This document shows positions 1-27,600 of a DNA stretch of 64,000 bases, piece after piece. Where the stretch lies: positions 37,560,501-37,624,500 of the forward strand of contig NC_084761.1 in NCBI RefSeq assembly GCF_028858725.1, read 5' to 3'. A program made the position numbers and the translations under genes. The first letter of the stretch is position 1, and each line of letters begins with the position of its first letter. The notes beneath the pieces were generated by a model. It did not search any database. It was not told the DNA's origin and was given only the letters and a program-made list of their open reading frames with translations. The DNA comes from Colius striatus (lineage: Eukaryota > Chordata > Aves > Coliiformes > Coliidae).

Positions 1-16649
<16,649 letters not shown>

Positions 16650-17122
16650 CAGCCCACCACCGCCGCCCGGGGTGGGCCGCCGCCGTCTCCGCCTCTTCCC
16701 CGCCCTCTAGCGCCGGCCCGGAAAGCCTGGGGTACAGGAGGAGATGTAATTGCCTTGCTTCCCAGCGGCAGTAACGGTTGTGGCCCGAGCTGTTGAGTTA
16801 GGGTAGCGTGCCCGGCGTGCGCCGCCTTTCTCACCCCCGTCATGGTCTGAAGGCCTGAGAGGAGCCGTGAGCTGGGAAGCCCTGGGCAGTAGGGGTGCAG
16901 AGGCCGGGGCGGGTATTTCAGGCCAGCTCGCTGCTCACTCTCAGTAAAGGAAGAAGGAAGCCCCGTGAGGGGAATTTTGCCCACTTCATACATTGTGGAG
17001 GAACAGCTTTTTCACATACTTTAAAGAAGAAAAGGAATTAAAGCTCGTCATACACCCTGAATGCTTCCCCACACCCCAGCCCAACAAACAGTAGCACAAT
17101 TTCCAGGTACAGGGTTTGTGTT
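16650..17122. other. PKD2-SPP1 intergenic interval
   Basis: Only about 470 bp separate the PKD2 start codon from the SPP1 poly(A) signal, and both genes point the same way. The PKD2 5' UTR and core promoter must sit here. No separate gene is seen. Confidence 0.85.
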
Positions 17123-17128
17123 TTTATT
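17123..17128 (-). terminator. SPP1 polyadenylation signal AATAAA
   Basis: The minus strand reads CTCAATAAAAACAC, 325 bp beyond the SPP1 stop. It is the only good hexamer before the PKD2 CpG island and gives a 3' UTR of about 350 bp. Confidence 0.8.
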
Positions 17129-17452
17129 GAGATCCAGTACAGCAAAGTACAGGCTGGCAGCACAGCAAGCAGCAGGCCGGAGAGGCAACACTCACATGGT
17201 GCATCTGACAGCATTTACCTTGCATCCCTGCACCTCTGCCAGCTGCAGCCCCTGAGGCTGACACCATGTGCCATGTAGAGGGCTGGCACTACTGGCAGCT
17301 GAGGGGAGGCCACCGGGTAAAGAAGCTATCCCAAACCTGAAAAGGCACCACACGCTCTACATTTACAAGCAGTTACCCGAAATTGAAGCTACTCCCCCAT
17401 CCCTGTAGGTAGGAATTGAAAAAGAAGGGAAATAACTGCATTTTGTCTCCCT

Positions 17453-17842
17453 TTAAAGGGTGACTTCATTATTTTCGATGCTGGGACGATCTTGAGCGTC
17501 CTCAGTGCTCTCCACTGTTTGATTGCTGTTATCATCAGGAATCTCAGCTGAAACAAGGACCTGGCTTTCCCTGCTTTCCATGCTCTGTTGGCTATCCTTG
17601 CTATAATTTCCTTCCACCTCATGGCTATCAAATTTCTGCTGGCTGTCGTTTTCCATGCTCTGGTCACGCTGCTTGCTGTCCTGCTTGTTACTGTCCTGCT
17701 GATGGCTCTTGTCAGCCCATTCCCCGCTGATGCCATGCTTCCCCAGGGAGCGGAGGGCTGCAGGACCCTCCTGGCTTCCTGCTTGCTGGCTGTCTGCATC
17801 CAGGGCACTCACATCCTCCTCAGTGGCATCATACGCAATGAG
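17453..17842 (-). CDS. SPP1: SPP1 exon 7 (C-terminal half)
   Basis: 390 bp including the stop. It encodes LIAYDATEEDVSALDADSQQ and a Ser/Asp/Glu/Gln-rich tail with SNQT (sequon) and the conserved bird osteopontin end HSIENNEV-like SIENNEVTL. Acceptor TATCACAG. Confidence 0.96.
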   Translation of the reverse strand, partial: LIAYDATEEDVSALDADSQQAGSQEGPAALRSLGKHGISGEWADKSHQQDSNKQDSKQRDQSMENDSQQKFDSHEVEGNYSKDSQQSMESRESQVLVSAEIPDDNSNQTVESTEDAQDRPSIENNEVTL

Positions 17843-20226
17843 CTGTGATAGAGGGCAAAACAAGAAACAAGAGGTGCTGCTGTACTGCACCAAAGCAAGC
17901 TGCATAGGCTGCTAAGACACTCAAAGCCTGTATGAGACATCTCTGACTGGAGCTGCTGGTCTTTTTATAGAGTTACATGAACCTTTCAACTTGAGAAACT
18001 CAATTTTGGTTCTGGCCTCTGATTTCATGTGTACAAGTACATCATGATAGTGCATAGCTTGCAGCAACAGGCTACACTCCTGCCTTGGTACATCAATAGT
18101 CATCAACATCCCCAGATTTGAGGTACCCAGAGAAAGGAAATACTTTCTCCTCGCCCATTCTTTTCAAAACTGACTCTCATAAAATAATGTGGCCATTTTC
18201 AAGTTCAGTACCCTTTTCCAAAAAAATGGCTACCACTACTCAGCAACATTTACCTTTTTTGCAGCTTTGCGGAGTTTGCTGGACTTCACCACTGTGGCTT
18301 TTGCCCTCACCCTGTAGGCCACACTGTCACCTCTGCCAGCTTGGTCTCCCCAGGTGAAAGGGAAAGGAGGGAAGGGAACGGTTACTGGAATGTCCGTGGG
18401 AAAACCTGTAACAACCTCATCAGATTCATCCGTGTCATTGGAGTCATTATCGTCGTCATCATCCGCATCTTCATGGCTCTTGCTTGATACATCAGGAAAG
18501 TTCTGGAAAACATGTATTATGCATCAGGCAAATGAACATATATGTGAGATGTGCAGACTAGCGTTTGTCTTGCTCACCCAGGGCTTATACACCATTGAGG
18601 AGCTATGCTCACAAATTGCTCTGAGTTCTTCTCACTCTGCCTGAATCTTTGTTTTATTTAGGGAGACACCACAAAACTCACCTTTGATTAAAGAAAACGA
18701 ATGCTGCTACACACTGGCTGCCCTGCCTATTCAACTGACATTTTGCTGTTCAAAGCACTTACTGGTTGCGCTGGGACATCTACGCTTTCTTCTGAAGAGT
18801 AAAGAGTCTGGAAACAACATAAAACACACTATTAACACACAAAGGCAAATACGGTGGAGATGATTTGTGTGTTGATTATTGTTTAAGCACTTAATCCTAA
18901 CTTGCAAATATTGGCATTGAAGGATGCTCTGCATTCTCTTCCAATTAGTTGCCCGTACCTGCCGAGGTGATGCCAGGTCATTCTGTGGGTGCTTCATACT
19001 CTCCCAAGACTGAGAATTTGCATGGTGATGCTGATATCTGTGTGAGTCGTGGCCCCTGGGATCCTTCAAGAGGGAAAAAAAGAAGAGGGGGGAGTGTTAA
19101 ATCCACAAAGGAGCATACAAGAGCAGGCAAAGCTACCTGCATCACGACCTCTGTTTTCAGGCAGACATGGCATCTGCAATGCATATTCCTTTTGTGCAGA
19201 ATCTGTCCTCAGCAATTCATTGCAGTAGGAAGAGGACTCAGAACAAGGAGTGATCCTAGACAAACATTATTCCCGAAACAATATAATACAAAAGATGCGC
19301 GTCTCCCACTAGCAGAGCCTGGGCAAGTTCAGATCACTTCCTCCAGCTGGTTTTTATTCTGTGAAATTTGGAGTTACAGCTAACCACCATTGTTTCCACT
19401 AATTCTTATGTCCTTTTCCGAAGAATCCTTTTATCTCTGACATCATGAAGACTGCAAACTAAATGTAGTAGCTAATAGAGCAACATACTGATTTTACATG
19501 AGTAGGGGCTGGTGATGGATTATAACTCAAAGTTATCTACAAGATTAACACAGTTCACTAACACCACTCCAGGAAATCATGGGAATTGGAATAATCTCTT
19601 ATTATGCTCTTCAAAAAATGGAAGACAACAAATTGCATTACATATATTGTCATCCAATCCACACCAAGGAATATGGGTTATAGTAGTTATACCATGCTGT
19701 AGCATGTAGAGAAGAGGACTAGAGTCCCTTTCTGTTTTTAACTGACAGTTTACATGTTTTTCATTAAGGAGTTTCAAGTGCCGGTCCAGAGATACAACTA
19801 ACAAAATCCACAACCATGATGCCTAACATGGCAAAAGTCTACTGATGTCAGTGGCTCTCTGCTTTGACTACCTGAGAAACTGGCTCATAAAGCCAGGTAA
19901 GGATATGTTCAAAAAGCAGCTACAATCTTAAGGGAAATACCAGACAAAGTATATTGGACAAAAAAAATTTAAAATGATTTATTAAAGAAAATGAATAGAA
20001 AAACAAAAGCTGCTTACATATTTTTCTTCAGAGCTGGCAGAAATGGCATGCTGGTTGAATTTACTCACCTTGAAGGGAGAAAAGAGAAAAAAAAATTGTC
20101 AGTATTATTTTCTTGCCAATATGCAAAGAAAATATGCAAGTGATTGCTGATATGCATTTGTGATTTACTCACTGGCCATGCAGCGGTGATGCCAATAAGG
20201 CATAGACATAGAACTGCCACCTTCAT
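17453..20226 (-). CDS. SPP1: SPP1, osteopontin (secreted phosphoprotein 1)
   Basis: Six coding exons: 20226-20173, 20068-20018, 19063-18959, 18807-18763, 18502-18254, 17842-17453 (894 bp, 297 residues). Every coding intron is phase 0, the SIBLING family hallmark. Order of parts: signal peptide MKVAVLCLCLIGITAAWP; SASSEEKY acidic kinase sites; His-rich exon; SSEE-containing small exon; Asp-rich DADDDDDNDSNDTDESDE; integrin site GRGDS at residues 142-144 followed by VAYRVRAKA; basic KSSKLRKAAKK; Ser/Asp/Gln-rich tail ending RPSIENNEVTL with DSQQ and ESRESQ repeats. Osteopontin is a secreted acidic phosphoprotein that binds calcium mineral and alpha-v integrins in bone, eggshell and inflamed tissue. 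The untranslated first exon was not located. Confidence 0.96.
18254..18502 (-). CDS. SPP1: SPP1 exon 6 (Asp-rich and RGD region)
   Basis: 249 bp, 83 codons. It encodes NFPDVSSKSHED, the acidic DADDDDDNDSNDTDESDE stretch, a Pro/Phe-rich VPFPPFPFTWGD spacer, GRGDS (RGD at 18334-18326) and the basic KSSKLRKAAKK end. Acceptor TTTTCCAG, donor AAAAAG|GTAAAT. Confidence 0.96.
18763..18807 (-). CDS. SPP1: SPP1 exon 5
   Basis: 45 bp encoding TLYSSEESVDVPAQP, with an SSEE casein-kinase (Fam20C-type S-x-E) site. Acceptor TTTCCAG, donor CAACCA|GTAAGT, both phase 0. Confidence 0.94.
18959..19063 (-). CDS. SPP1: SPP1 exon 4 (His-rich)
   Basis: 105 bp, 35 codons: begins DPRGHDSHRYQHHHANSQSW and ends HPQNDLASPRQ. 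A His-rich stretch here is a feature of bird osteopontin. Acceptor CTTGAAG, donor CGGCAG|GTACGG. Confidence 0.95.
20018..20068 (-). CDS. SPP1: SPP1 exon 3
   Basis: 51 bp encoding VSKFNQHAISASSEEKY, matching the SSEEK block at the mature N terminus of osteopontins. Acceptor CCTTCAAG, donor AATAT|GTAAGC. Confidence 0.95.
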
Positions 20227-20240
20227 TGTGATATTTTACC
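20173..20240 (-). CDS. SPP1: SPP1 exon 2 (5' UTR end, signal peptide)
   Basis: The coding part is 20226-20173 (54 bp, the human length): MKVAVLCLCLIGITAAWP, a typical secretory signal. The short 5' UTR GTAAAATATCACA precedes the ATG, with acceptor TATTCTAG at 20241. Donor GGCCA|GTGAGT. Confidence 0.94.
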
Positions 20241-23200
20241 TAGAATATATTTTAGAACAATGAGTTGGCAATATAAAATACCACAAAAATGCCAGAGGCT
20301 TTCCACTCCCCCCCCAGTGTGTTTCACCATGCCAAGACCAGATCTCTGCTAAGGATTCAACCTGCTCATCCCAATGTTTTTACTCTGTCTTCTGTCACCA
20401 CGCCACACACAGCTGGTTTTGTAATGACTTAGCCACTCAAAAGCAACAAGAATTTTAAAGCTGGGTGCTGGGAAGTGCTGAGCACTGGTGAGAGTAGCCA
20501 CACTGAGAAGGCAAGCAATCATCTATTGACTTGCACTGGCAAAGGAAAGCTTTGTGAAAACCAAAGTGCTATAAAGATCAGCTTTGGTTTATCTTTGTTT
20601 GTTTAACGTCATTTTGCCAGAAGAGACAAGGCAAGACAAAATCAGTTTGTATTCTTTTCCCAATTACTTTAAATTTCCTGCTGAAATTAGGAGAGTGATG
20701 AGCTACAGTAGATTTTGGTACTGACAAGCCAATTCCCAGGATAAGGAATTTCCCTGAGAAATGAAACTGATTTATTGATGAACACGAGACCTTTAAAACT
20801 TTAGTAAATTACAGCAGGAAAGAAAGCCTACTCAGGGCACATATGAAATACATTAGTAAGGCTGGCCCTGAGACAGGACACTCTGTAACTGGTATTGCAA
20901 TTTTAAGAGTTACACAGAGAAGAGTGCGTGTCCCATCCATTCGGTAGTGTGCAGTAGAAACTACAAGCCTGCCAGGAGAAACAGGGACACTACCAGCTTT
21001 GATTTTCCAGCAGTTGATTCAGTGACAGGTTTTTCAGTAACCTCTCCTGTCATCTATCAGCACAAAGGTTTAAAATCGTGATTATGTATAGTACCTTGTA
21101 TTGCTAAAGCAACCTTGCTCCTATAAAAGCCAACCATTTTCCACAGAGAAACATCAAACATTCCTGTCCAAGGAAGCAGTTTTCAAAGATTTCCTACCCA
21201 ACTTTTCCTTGACTAAAGCTGCAGACAGAATGTCACATGTGAGGTAAAAAAGCAAAATATTACCTTTTCTTGTGCTGGAGGAGTCAGTTTCAACAGGAGT
21301 GTTCTTAGTGATCCCAGCAGCAACTCCAGCCAGTTGGCTCCCAGCAGCTCTGGCTTTCTCCTCTTGTCCCCCCGACTGCCTGACATCTCGGACCTTGGGG
21401 AATTTAAACCCTGTCCCAGGCATGGCCACCAATCCCCATGTGGTGGAAAAAGATGAAGTCATGAGGCTCCTGGCCACCGTCCTGCCCACATTCTCCTACA
21501 CTTCCTCTTTGGCTTTGTGGCTTTTCAAGCAAACAAAAGCTACTCTATGGTTAAAACATTACTTATGGGCAAGATCATTAACCAGCAGGTCTGTTCAGTG
21601 CACAGCATTTGGTATCGTGTAGGAGGACTTCAGGGCACTTCTGTCCTTTTGTGAAAAGGCAGAGCCCAGTTTCCCAGAAACCTTGCATGTCCTGTTCTAT
21701 AGGGGATAGGAATCTGTAATGTGTACAGGAAGAAAGATCTGACTATAAAACTCCCAAAAATTATATTAATGCTCCCACAAAGTTATAGATTTTCTCTCAG
21801 AGTATGTATGTTGCAATGGGAATCACAAAGATGGGGTGCAGAATGTGACCTTTTGCTTTTTTGTTCTGACCTCAGTTGAAAAATAGCATTTTGTGTGTGT
21901 CAGTAGCATTCTGCATGCAGAAATTTGTTTGCAAAGGTATACAAGATACCTTTATCTTGTATAATATCTATTAATTTCTATCCCTTCAGGTTCCTTTCTA
22001 GTTTCATTCACTCTCAGCCACCTGCTACAGCTGTCTGTTGCACCAAACCTGCTCCAGAATCTTTTTCAGGGACTAGATGCTAGATATTATTTAAGATTTT
22101 AAAAAAAGAAAAACAAAAAAACCCAAATAGCAGCTATAGGTCCAGTATGATGAGTGCCAAGCCTAGCATTGGGAAGCAAAGGACATCATGGAATGAAATT
22201 CTGTCTGCTATGGAGGAGTACTGCATTAGCCCTGCTGATGGGTGCCAGATCTGTTCTGGCAGCACCTCTCTTGCATGGCCATAGCTTTGGATAGATTCTG
22301 CCTCATCAGTTATGTACTATAAGACCCTCAGGCGCTCTTCCATTTGGTGTTTCTTTAAAATGACAATGAGGTGTCATTCAAACAGAGGAAAACATTCCAA
22401 AGAGCCCTTTTAAAAGGCAGAATATTTTTAATTGCTTCAAAGCCATTATGTCTCCTCATCCTGATACCCAGCTAACGTTTGATGTTCCCTCAATCAAGCA
22501 GCAACAAAGAGACACCTTGTTGTTCCAGCCCATGTTACCAATTATCCTGTGCTTACCAACATTATTGTGGCATGTTTAGAAACACCATGAGAAATATAAA
22601 CAAGTTATCCCAGCAACTGCCCATCACATCATCACACAGACCTATCTAATTATATTTTTGAACTGAGATCAGCGACAGCTGATCAGTTTAACTTGGTCTG
22701 CTTAATATTCTAATATTGTAGGAGGAGAATTAGACAACAAGCTAGCCTATCATTTATAGTTGTGCACGTCCATAAACCCATGCATGCATCCATGTGAATG
22801 AGGACTATCCTAGCTTTTAGTTTTGAGGCTATGTGACTGTGCTTACTAACTCAGGAAAGACTTTTCAAGCAAAAAAATTCTTCATTAACTGGTATTTTAG
22901 CAGTGACGTCTTGGGCAGATTTGGCTTGTAGCATCTCCCATCATACCTGCAGCTCAGTGCGTCTGAAAATCAGACAGTGTACTGAAACCCTTGAATGCAG
23001 ACGCAAGACTCCACCTGTAACTGGAAGCTATTTAGAAGTTTCTGAGTAGCTAATACAATCAGATGATGATACATTACTACTGCTTAGTAACTAGGACCGC
23101 TTCAAAAGGCCTCTCTTGGTGACTCAGGGAACCCCAAACTAGGCCTTTAGGTAGCTGAGTACCTTTGATCCCAAACACCAATACAGATGAACAGTGAAAC

Positions 23201-24306
23201 TTGCAGTTGCTCTGACCGGTAAGAAAAAACTACTTCCATCTGACAGATCAAGAAATTGAGACAGAGAGAAGCTCAGTGGCTCATGCCACTGAATGTGGAA
23301 TTGAGTGTGCTGGGTCCTGTTCACTTGTCCACACACTGGATCAAATTTTGAACTTGTAAAAACCTACTTTCTCTACCAACCATTTATTAAGAGACACGGA
23401 ACTGAAAAGCATTGTAATGAAATGTCCCCTAGAACTGTTGTCAGGCCAAAACAAGAATCTTGCAATCTACATAATGACATATATTGCTGTCTATCAGACT
23501 TTCAGAAAAATATATGTTATACCAGGACTTGTAAACAACCTGTGCCATTAAGTTTGGCCACAGTTATCAGTCATGTCAATGAAGAGGCCCAGAGCCATTA
23601 GAGGCATAGTCTTCCTGCAGTCTGTTAAAGACCTTCCTGTTCAGGTCAGTTATTGCTGTGGCTTTTTAAGGCAAATATTTTGTGAATATCCATAATATTT
23701 GTCTCCCAGCTATGTGCCTCCCCAGGAAGTTGTTTCTGGCAAACAGATGGGAGATGGCAGCATTTCCGAGTACAGTTGCCAAAGCTATACAGTTGATTTT
23801 GTAAGAACTAAGGAAAAACAGTGATGTTTTGCAGGAATCCAGAAGCAAGACATGGAGTGGCAGTTGTTACTCAATAGCTTCATTTTATGCAAGATCAGCC
23901 AGTACAGAGCTGAAGTAAATTTAGCACTTGTCTCATGCTTGTCATTATGTGGTTATTCATCCTGTAAATCATTTTGTCTAGCGGAGAAATCCTTTGCCTT
24001 GGTAGGAGGTAGTACTTCTCGTCCTCTGTCCTCTGAAAGATAAGGAACAAGCAGGGCAGAAAGGGGAGAACTTTCACCTTTTTCACTTCCTACATTAAAA
24101 CGCCTAATTCTGGAGAGAGCACTTGGCTGCCAGCAGCACAGCAGAAGTAACCTGTTTGAATTTGCACGAGTAGGAGGCTACATGATTTCAGCTTTCAAGA
24201 GCTGTCAGATTTGTGTGGAACATGACTGTGACAGGCTGTAATTTGTCGCATGTAAGTGACATTTCCCACTTGGATATTGTGTCAGACAAAGCTTTTGACC
24301 ACAATT
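20241..24306. other. SPP1 intron 1 / upstream region
   Basis: This should contain the SPP1 untranslated exon 1 and promoter. Several TTTAAA or TATAAA-like words exist on either strand (for example near 20454, 20791, 21064), but none comes with a convincing donor at the right distance, so I do not call one. No coding gene is visible. Confidence 0.6.
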
Positions 24307-24654
24307 TCATAGAATCATAGAACGGTTAAGTGTTTAAGTGGAACTTTTTGTGTTCCAGCTTCATCCCATTACCCCTTGTCCTGTTACTAGCTACAGGAAA
24401 AAAAGAGGGATGTTCCAACCTCCTGACACTCACCTTTTAGATATTTATAAATGTTAATAAGATCACCCCTCAATCTCCTCTTCTCCAGACTAAACAGCCC
24501 CACTCATATGAAAGATGTTCCAGTCCCCTGATCATCTTGGTGGCCCTGCACTGGACTCTCTCCAGCAGTTCCCTGTCCCTCTTTAGCTGAGGAGCCCAGA
24601 ACTGGACACAGATGAGGCCTCACCAGGGCAGAGTAGAGGGGGAGAAGAACCTCC
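24307..24654 (-). mobile_element. CR1 LINE 3' fragment
   Basis: Starts TCATAGAATCATAGAA (inverted CR1 3' repeat) and runs through blocks such as CCTTGTCCTGTTACTAGCTA and GAACTGGACACAGATGAGGC, the reverse of 13126-13687. 5'-truncated and non-coding. Confidence 0.93.
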
Positions 24655-27600
24655 CTCGGTTCTATCCAATTTCTTCCATCTTGGGCTACATTAGGAACAT
24701 GTGGTTAGGCTGCTACTTTGTGTCATCAAGATCTATCAGTGCTTCTCTGTGCAACCTCCAACAAATACCTCAGATCATGAGCTGAGCTGTTAACGTGATG
24801 GCTGGTGATATCTCTGATGCAGGCAGTCTGGAGGTAAATTTCAGACTGGCTGCATCAACCTGGAATGCCTAGTCTTTCAGGAGAGCTGGCTCTTGTTTAT
24901 CTTTAGTTTGCTCACTAAAAAACAGGTCTTGGAGGAGATGAAAGCAGCATCTTCTAGGTGACAAAGACTAAGACTGGGTTAATTTCTTCAGCAGCATTAA
25001 GAGTGGTATCAAGTAAAAGGTCCCAAGAAACTCTAGCTCTGCAGTGGGGCTCAGATGACTAGTTGGGCAAGATGAGCAATATTTAACCCTCATTCAGGCA
25101 ATAAAGGGGGTTATGGTATCCTACTGTCCCAGTTAGTCCTAGCCACTTGTAGGGAGGTTGCAGAACTAGGCACAGCACTGACCTAGAGCTGCATCAGGTG
25201 ATTAACCAGGATACTTAACCAGGATAGAGGCTTTCTGGGGAAAAACCCACCATAAGCAGCCAGCATATTAGAATTCGACGGTGTTTAACAAATAGTCCAT
25301 CCTTATCTCCATCTGCATAGCAGGCCCACTCACTTGTCCCTGACTTCTGAGGTTAGTTGCTACCTGTTTACATTTTCAAATGCCTTTTTAAGAACAGCTT
25401 TAGATCCTGAAGAGAAAAATAAATATTTGAGAAACTGCCATACAGTTGTGGCCCACAAATCCTGGAGGCTGACCAGCCTTAGTCAGATCCTAACTTTCAC
25501 AGAGCTGAGTGGCTGCTCATACTACAGCATAAATACAGTCCAGCTGTCTTGCAGACTCCTAAAATAGAGCCCTACTAACATTTTCTTCCTTGATTTTTAC
25601 AGCCAGATAGATAAAAAAGAATTTTCCATATCCCTTTCCCTGCTGAAATTCATATATTTTAATACTGAAGTTCATGGAGCAGCAGAAATTAAACCAGCAC
25701 AGAAACATTACATTCTTTTCAGGTTATCATAGTTATCATAGCCTGAAGATAAAAACACCAGATATTCCAGTGCTGGTTTCATGGCTGCGTTTCAGCTCTG
25801 AATTCACAAAGAATATTTGTGTTTGGAAAATTTAATAAATATAGTCACAGTCTGAACTACTATTAGAAGCAAACACAACCAGTGAACAACCATGGTCTAC
25901 ATCATGTTTTCAAGACCGTGCCATTCTGTGATATATGTGACACTCAAAAAGTAATTGTTTGAGAACAGGAGGATGAGACTTTCAGTATCTCAATAGAAGC
26001 TGCGCTCACTCTCCTCAATTAAGCTCTGAAGCCTGAACACTACTGCAGAGATAATGTTCCAGGATGAAGGAATGAATACAAGGTGTGTATGCTTAAATCC
26101 TCTGTGTGCTCATAGGAAAATAACCATCAGTTTGCTCACTGAATACCAAGGGGAATGTGAAATAGTTTCACAGAAGGTTGTTTTTTGGACGATTGTTGCA
26201 AAAATTTTGTGACAAGCTGTTTCCCTCTCTCTCCCCTGCTGTCTCAGTTCTCTGTTTCCTACTCCATTGCAAAATTTTCTCTTCTGAGTGAGAAGGAACA
26301 CTAATGGAAATGTCTGAATATGCAGAATGGATATGGAAAGAACAGCATCTTTTTGCTCTACATTGTGAAACTGTTGGAAAGTCACAAGAGGCCTGTTCCA
26401 CCTAGTGCAGAGACTTTTGTCAGAGCTCCACAGGAATGCTCCTGTGCACCCAGCGCCCCTTTGCTTGCATCCTCCCTAAGCTCCACTGGCAAAGCACAAA
26501 GAGCCACCCCTTTGCTGCAAGGAACAGAACAGACAGAATAGGTGTACAGGGAAGATGATGCACCATTTTCTCCTTTGTGGTCACCCACACACTGCTTCTG
26601 TGCATAACTGAGATGAGCACTGCAACCCTGTACTGCATGGCAGAGGGAAAGTCCTACCTGTGCCCTTATCACACAGCAGCCTTGATTTTGCATTCCAGAT
26701 ATACCATGTTTAGCTCATGTTGTGTTTCCACACATAACCACACAAGGCCACAAGGCTCACAGCATGAGGAGCAGAGTCAAAAAAAGGTTGCTACCAATCT
26801 CAGAGACAAACTTTCTGAGTGCCTCCTTGAAGGGGTCAAGCACAAAACAGATAATTTGGAGAGGTGCCAGGCATTATGCAATGCAGGATTGCAGCCTGCA
26901 TATCTGTGGTTATCTGTACACAAGGCATCTTTTCTACAGCCTGCCCTGACTTTTCTATTATCAGAAGGTCTGGGGAAGGTGAAACATGTCCTGTACAAGC
27001 AGTGCAGGGCTGCTACTTTGAGTAGCTACTTGAGTAGTATGTTGCTACCCTGTCAGTAAAGCTGACCTCAGACCCAGGCTGTGCTATACACTAGAAACCC
27101 TTTGGATTTCACATGGCTTCAGGTTTTGTTGTGAGCAGTTTTCTTAACTCCTAATCTAGGGTTGCTGTGGTCTGAGCTGGGTCGGATGCAGAACTGAGTC
27201 AGTGTGAAAGCAAACATCTCCCAGGTACCATTAGCCGGGGTGTGGAGCCCCTGCCCAAAAGTGGGAGGAAAAACCCATCTGTGGGCCTGATGAAGGAAAA
27301 TTAAAGAGTTCGCGACTGCGTTTGGGGAGGAAGTTGTTTGGCTGAGAAGCTGATTTGATTTTGTGGGGGAACAAAAAACCAGTGGGCTGAGGTCAAGGCC
27401 TCTGCTGTCTCGACTGAGCCACGGAGAGATTCTTCACAGTTTGCTCAAGCTTGAAGGTGCTGAGGCTATTTTCTCTTGAAGCACATCTAGGCAGGAGCTA
27501 GCTCTGCAGGAACCTGTTTTCACTGCAGCAATGGATCATTTTTATTCTGGCTTTGAAAGCTGGGACATCTCCTAAGGGAGATGGGTAATTGGTATTGTGG

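Noticed and set aside
20241-21100. SPP1 untranslated exon 1
   Set aside because: Several TTTAAA-like words but no pairing with a good donor at a sensible distance, so position is left open.
21121-21622. TATAAAAG on the plus strand followed by a 116-codon frame
   Set aside because: The frame is not recognisable and the TATA word is isolated; no transcript structure could be supported.
26577-27059. 160-codon plus-strand frame in the SPP1-MEPE gap
   Set aside because: Unrecognisable composition with no promoter, splice or homology clue.
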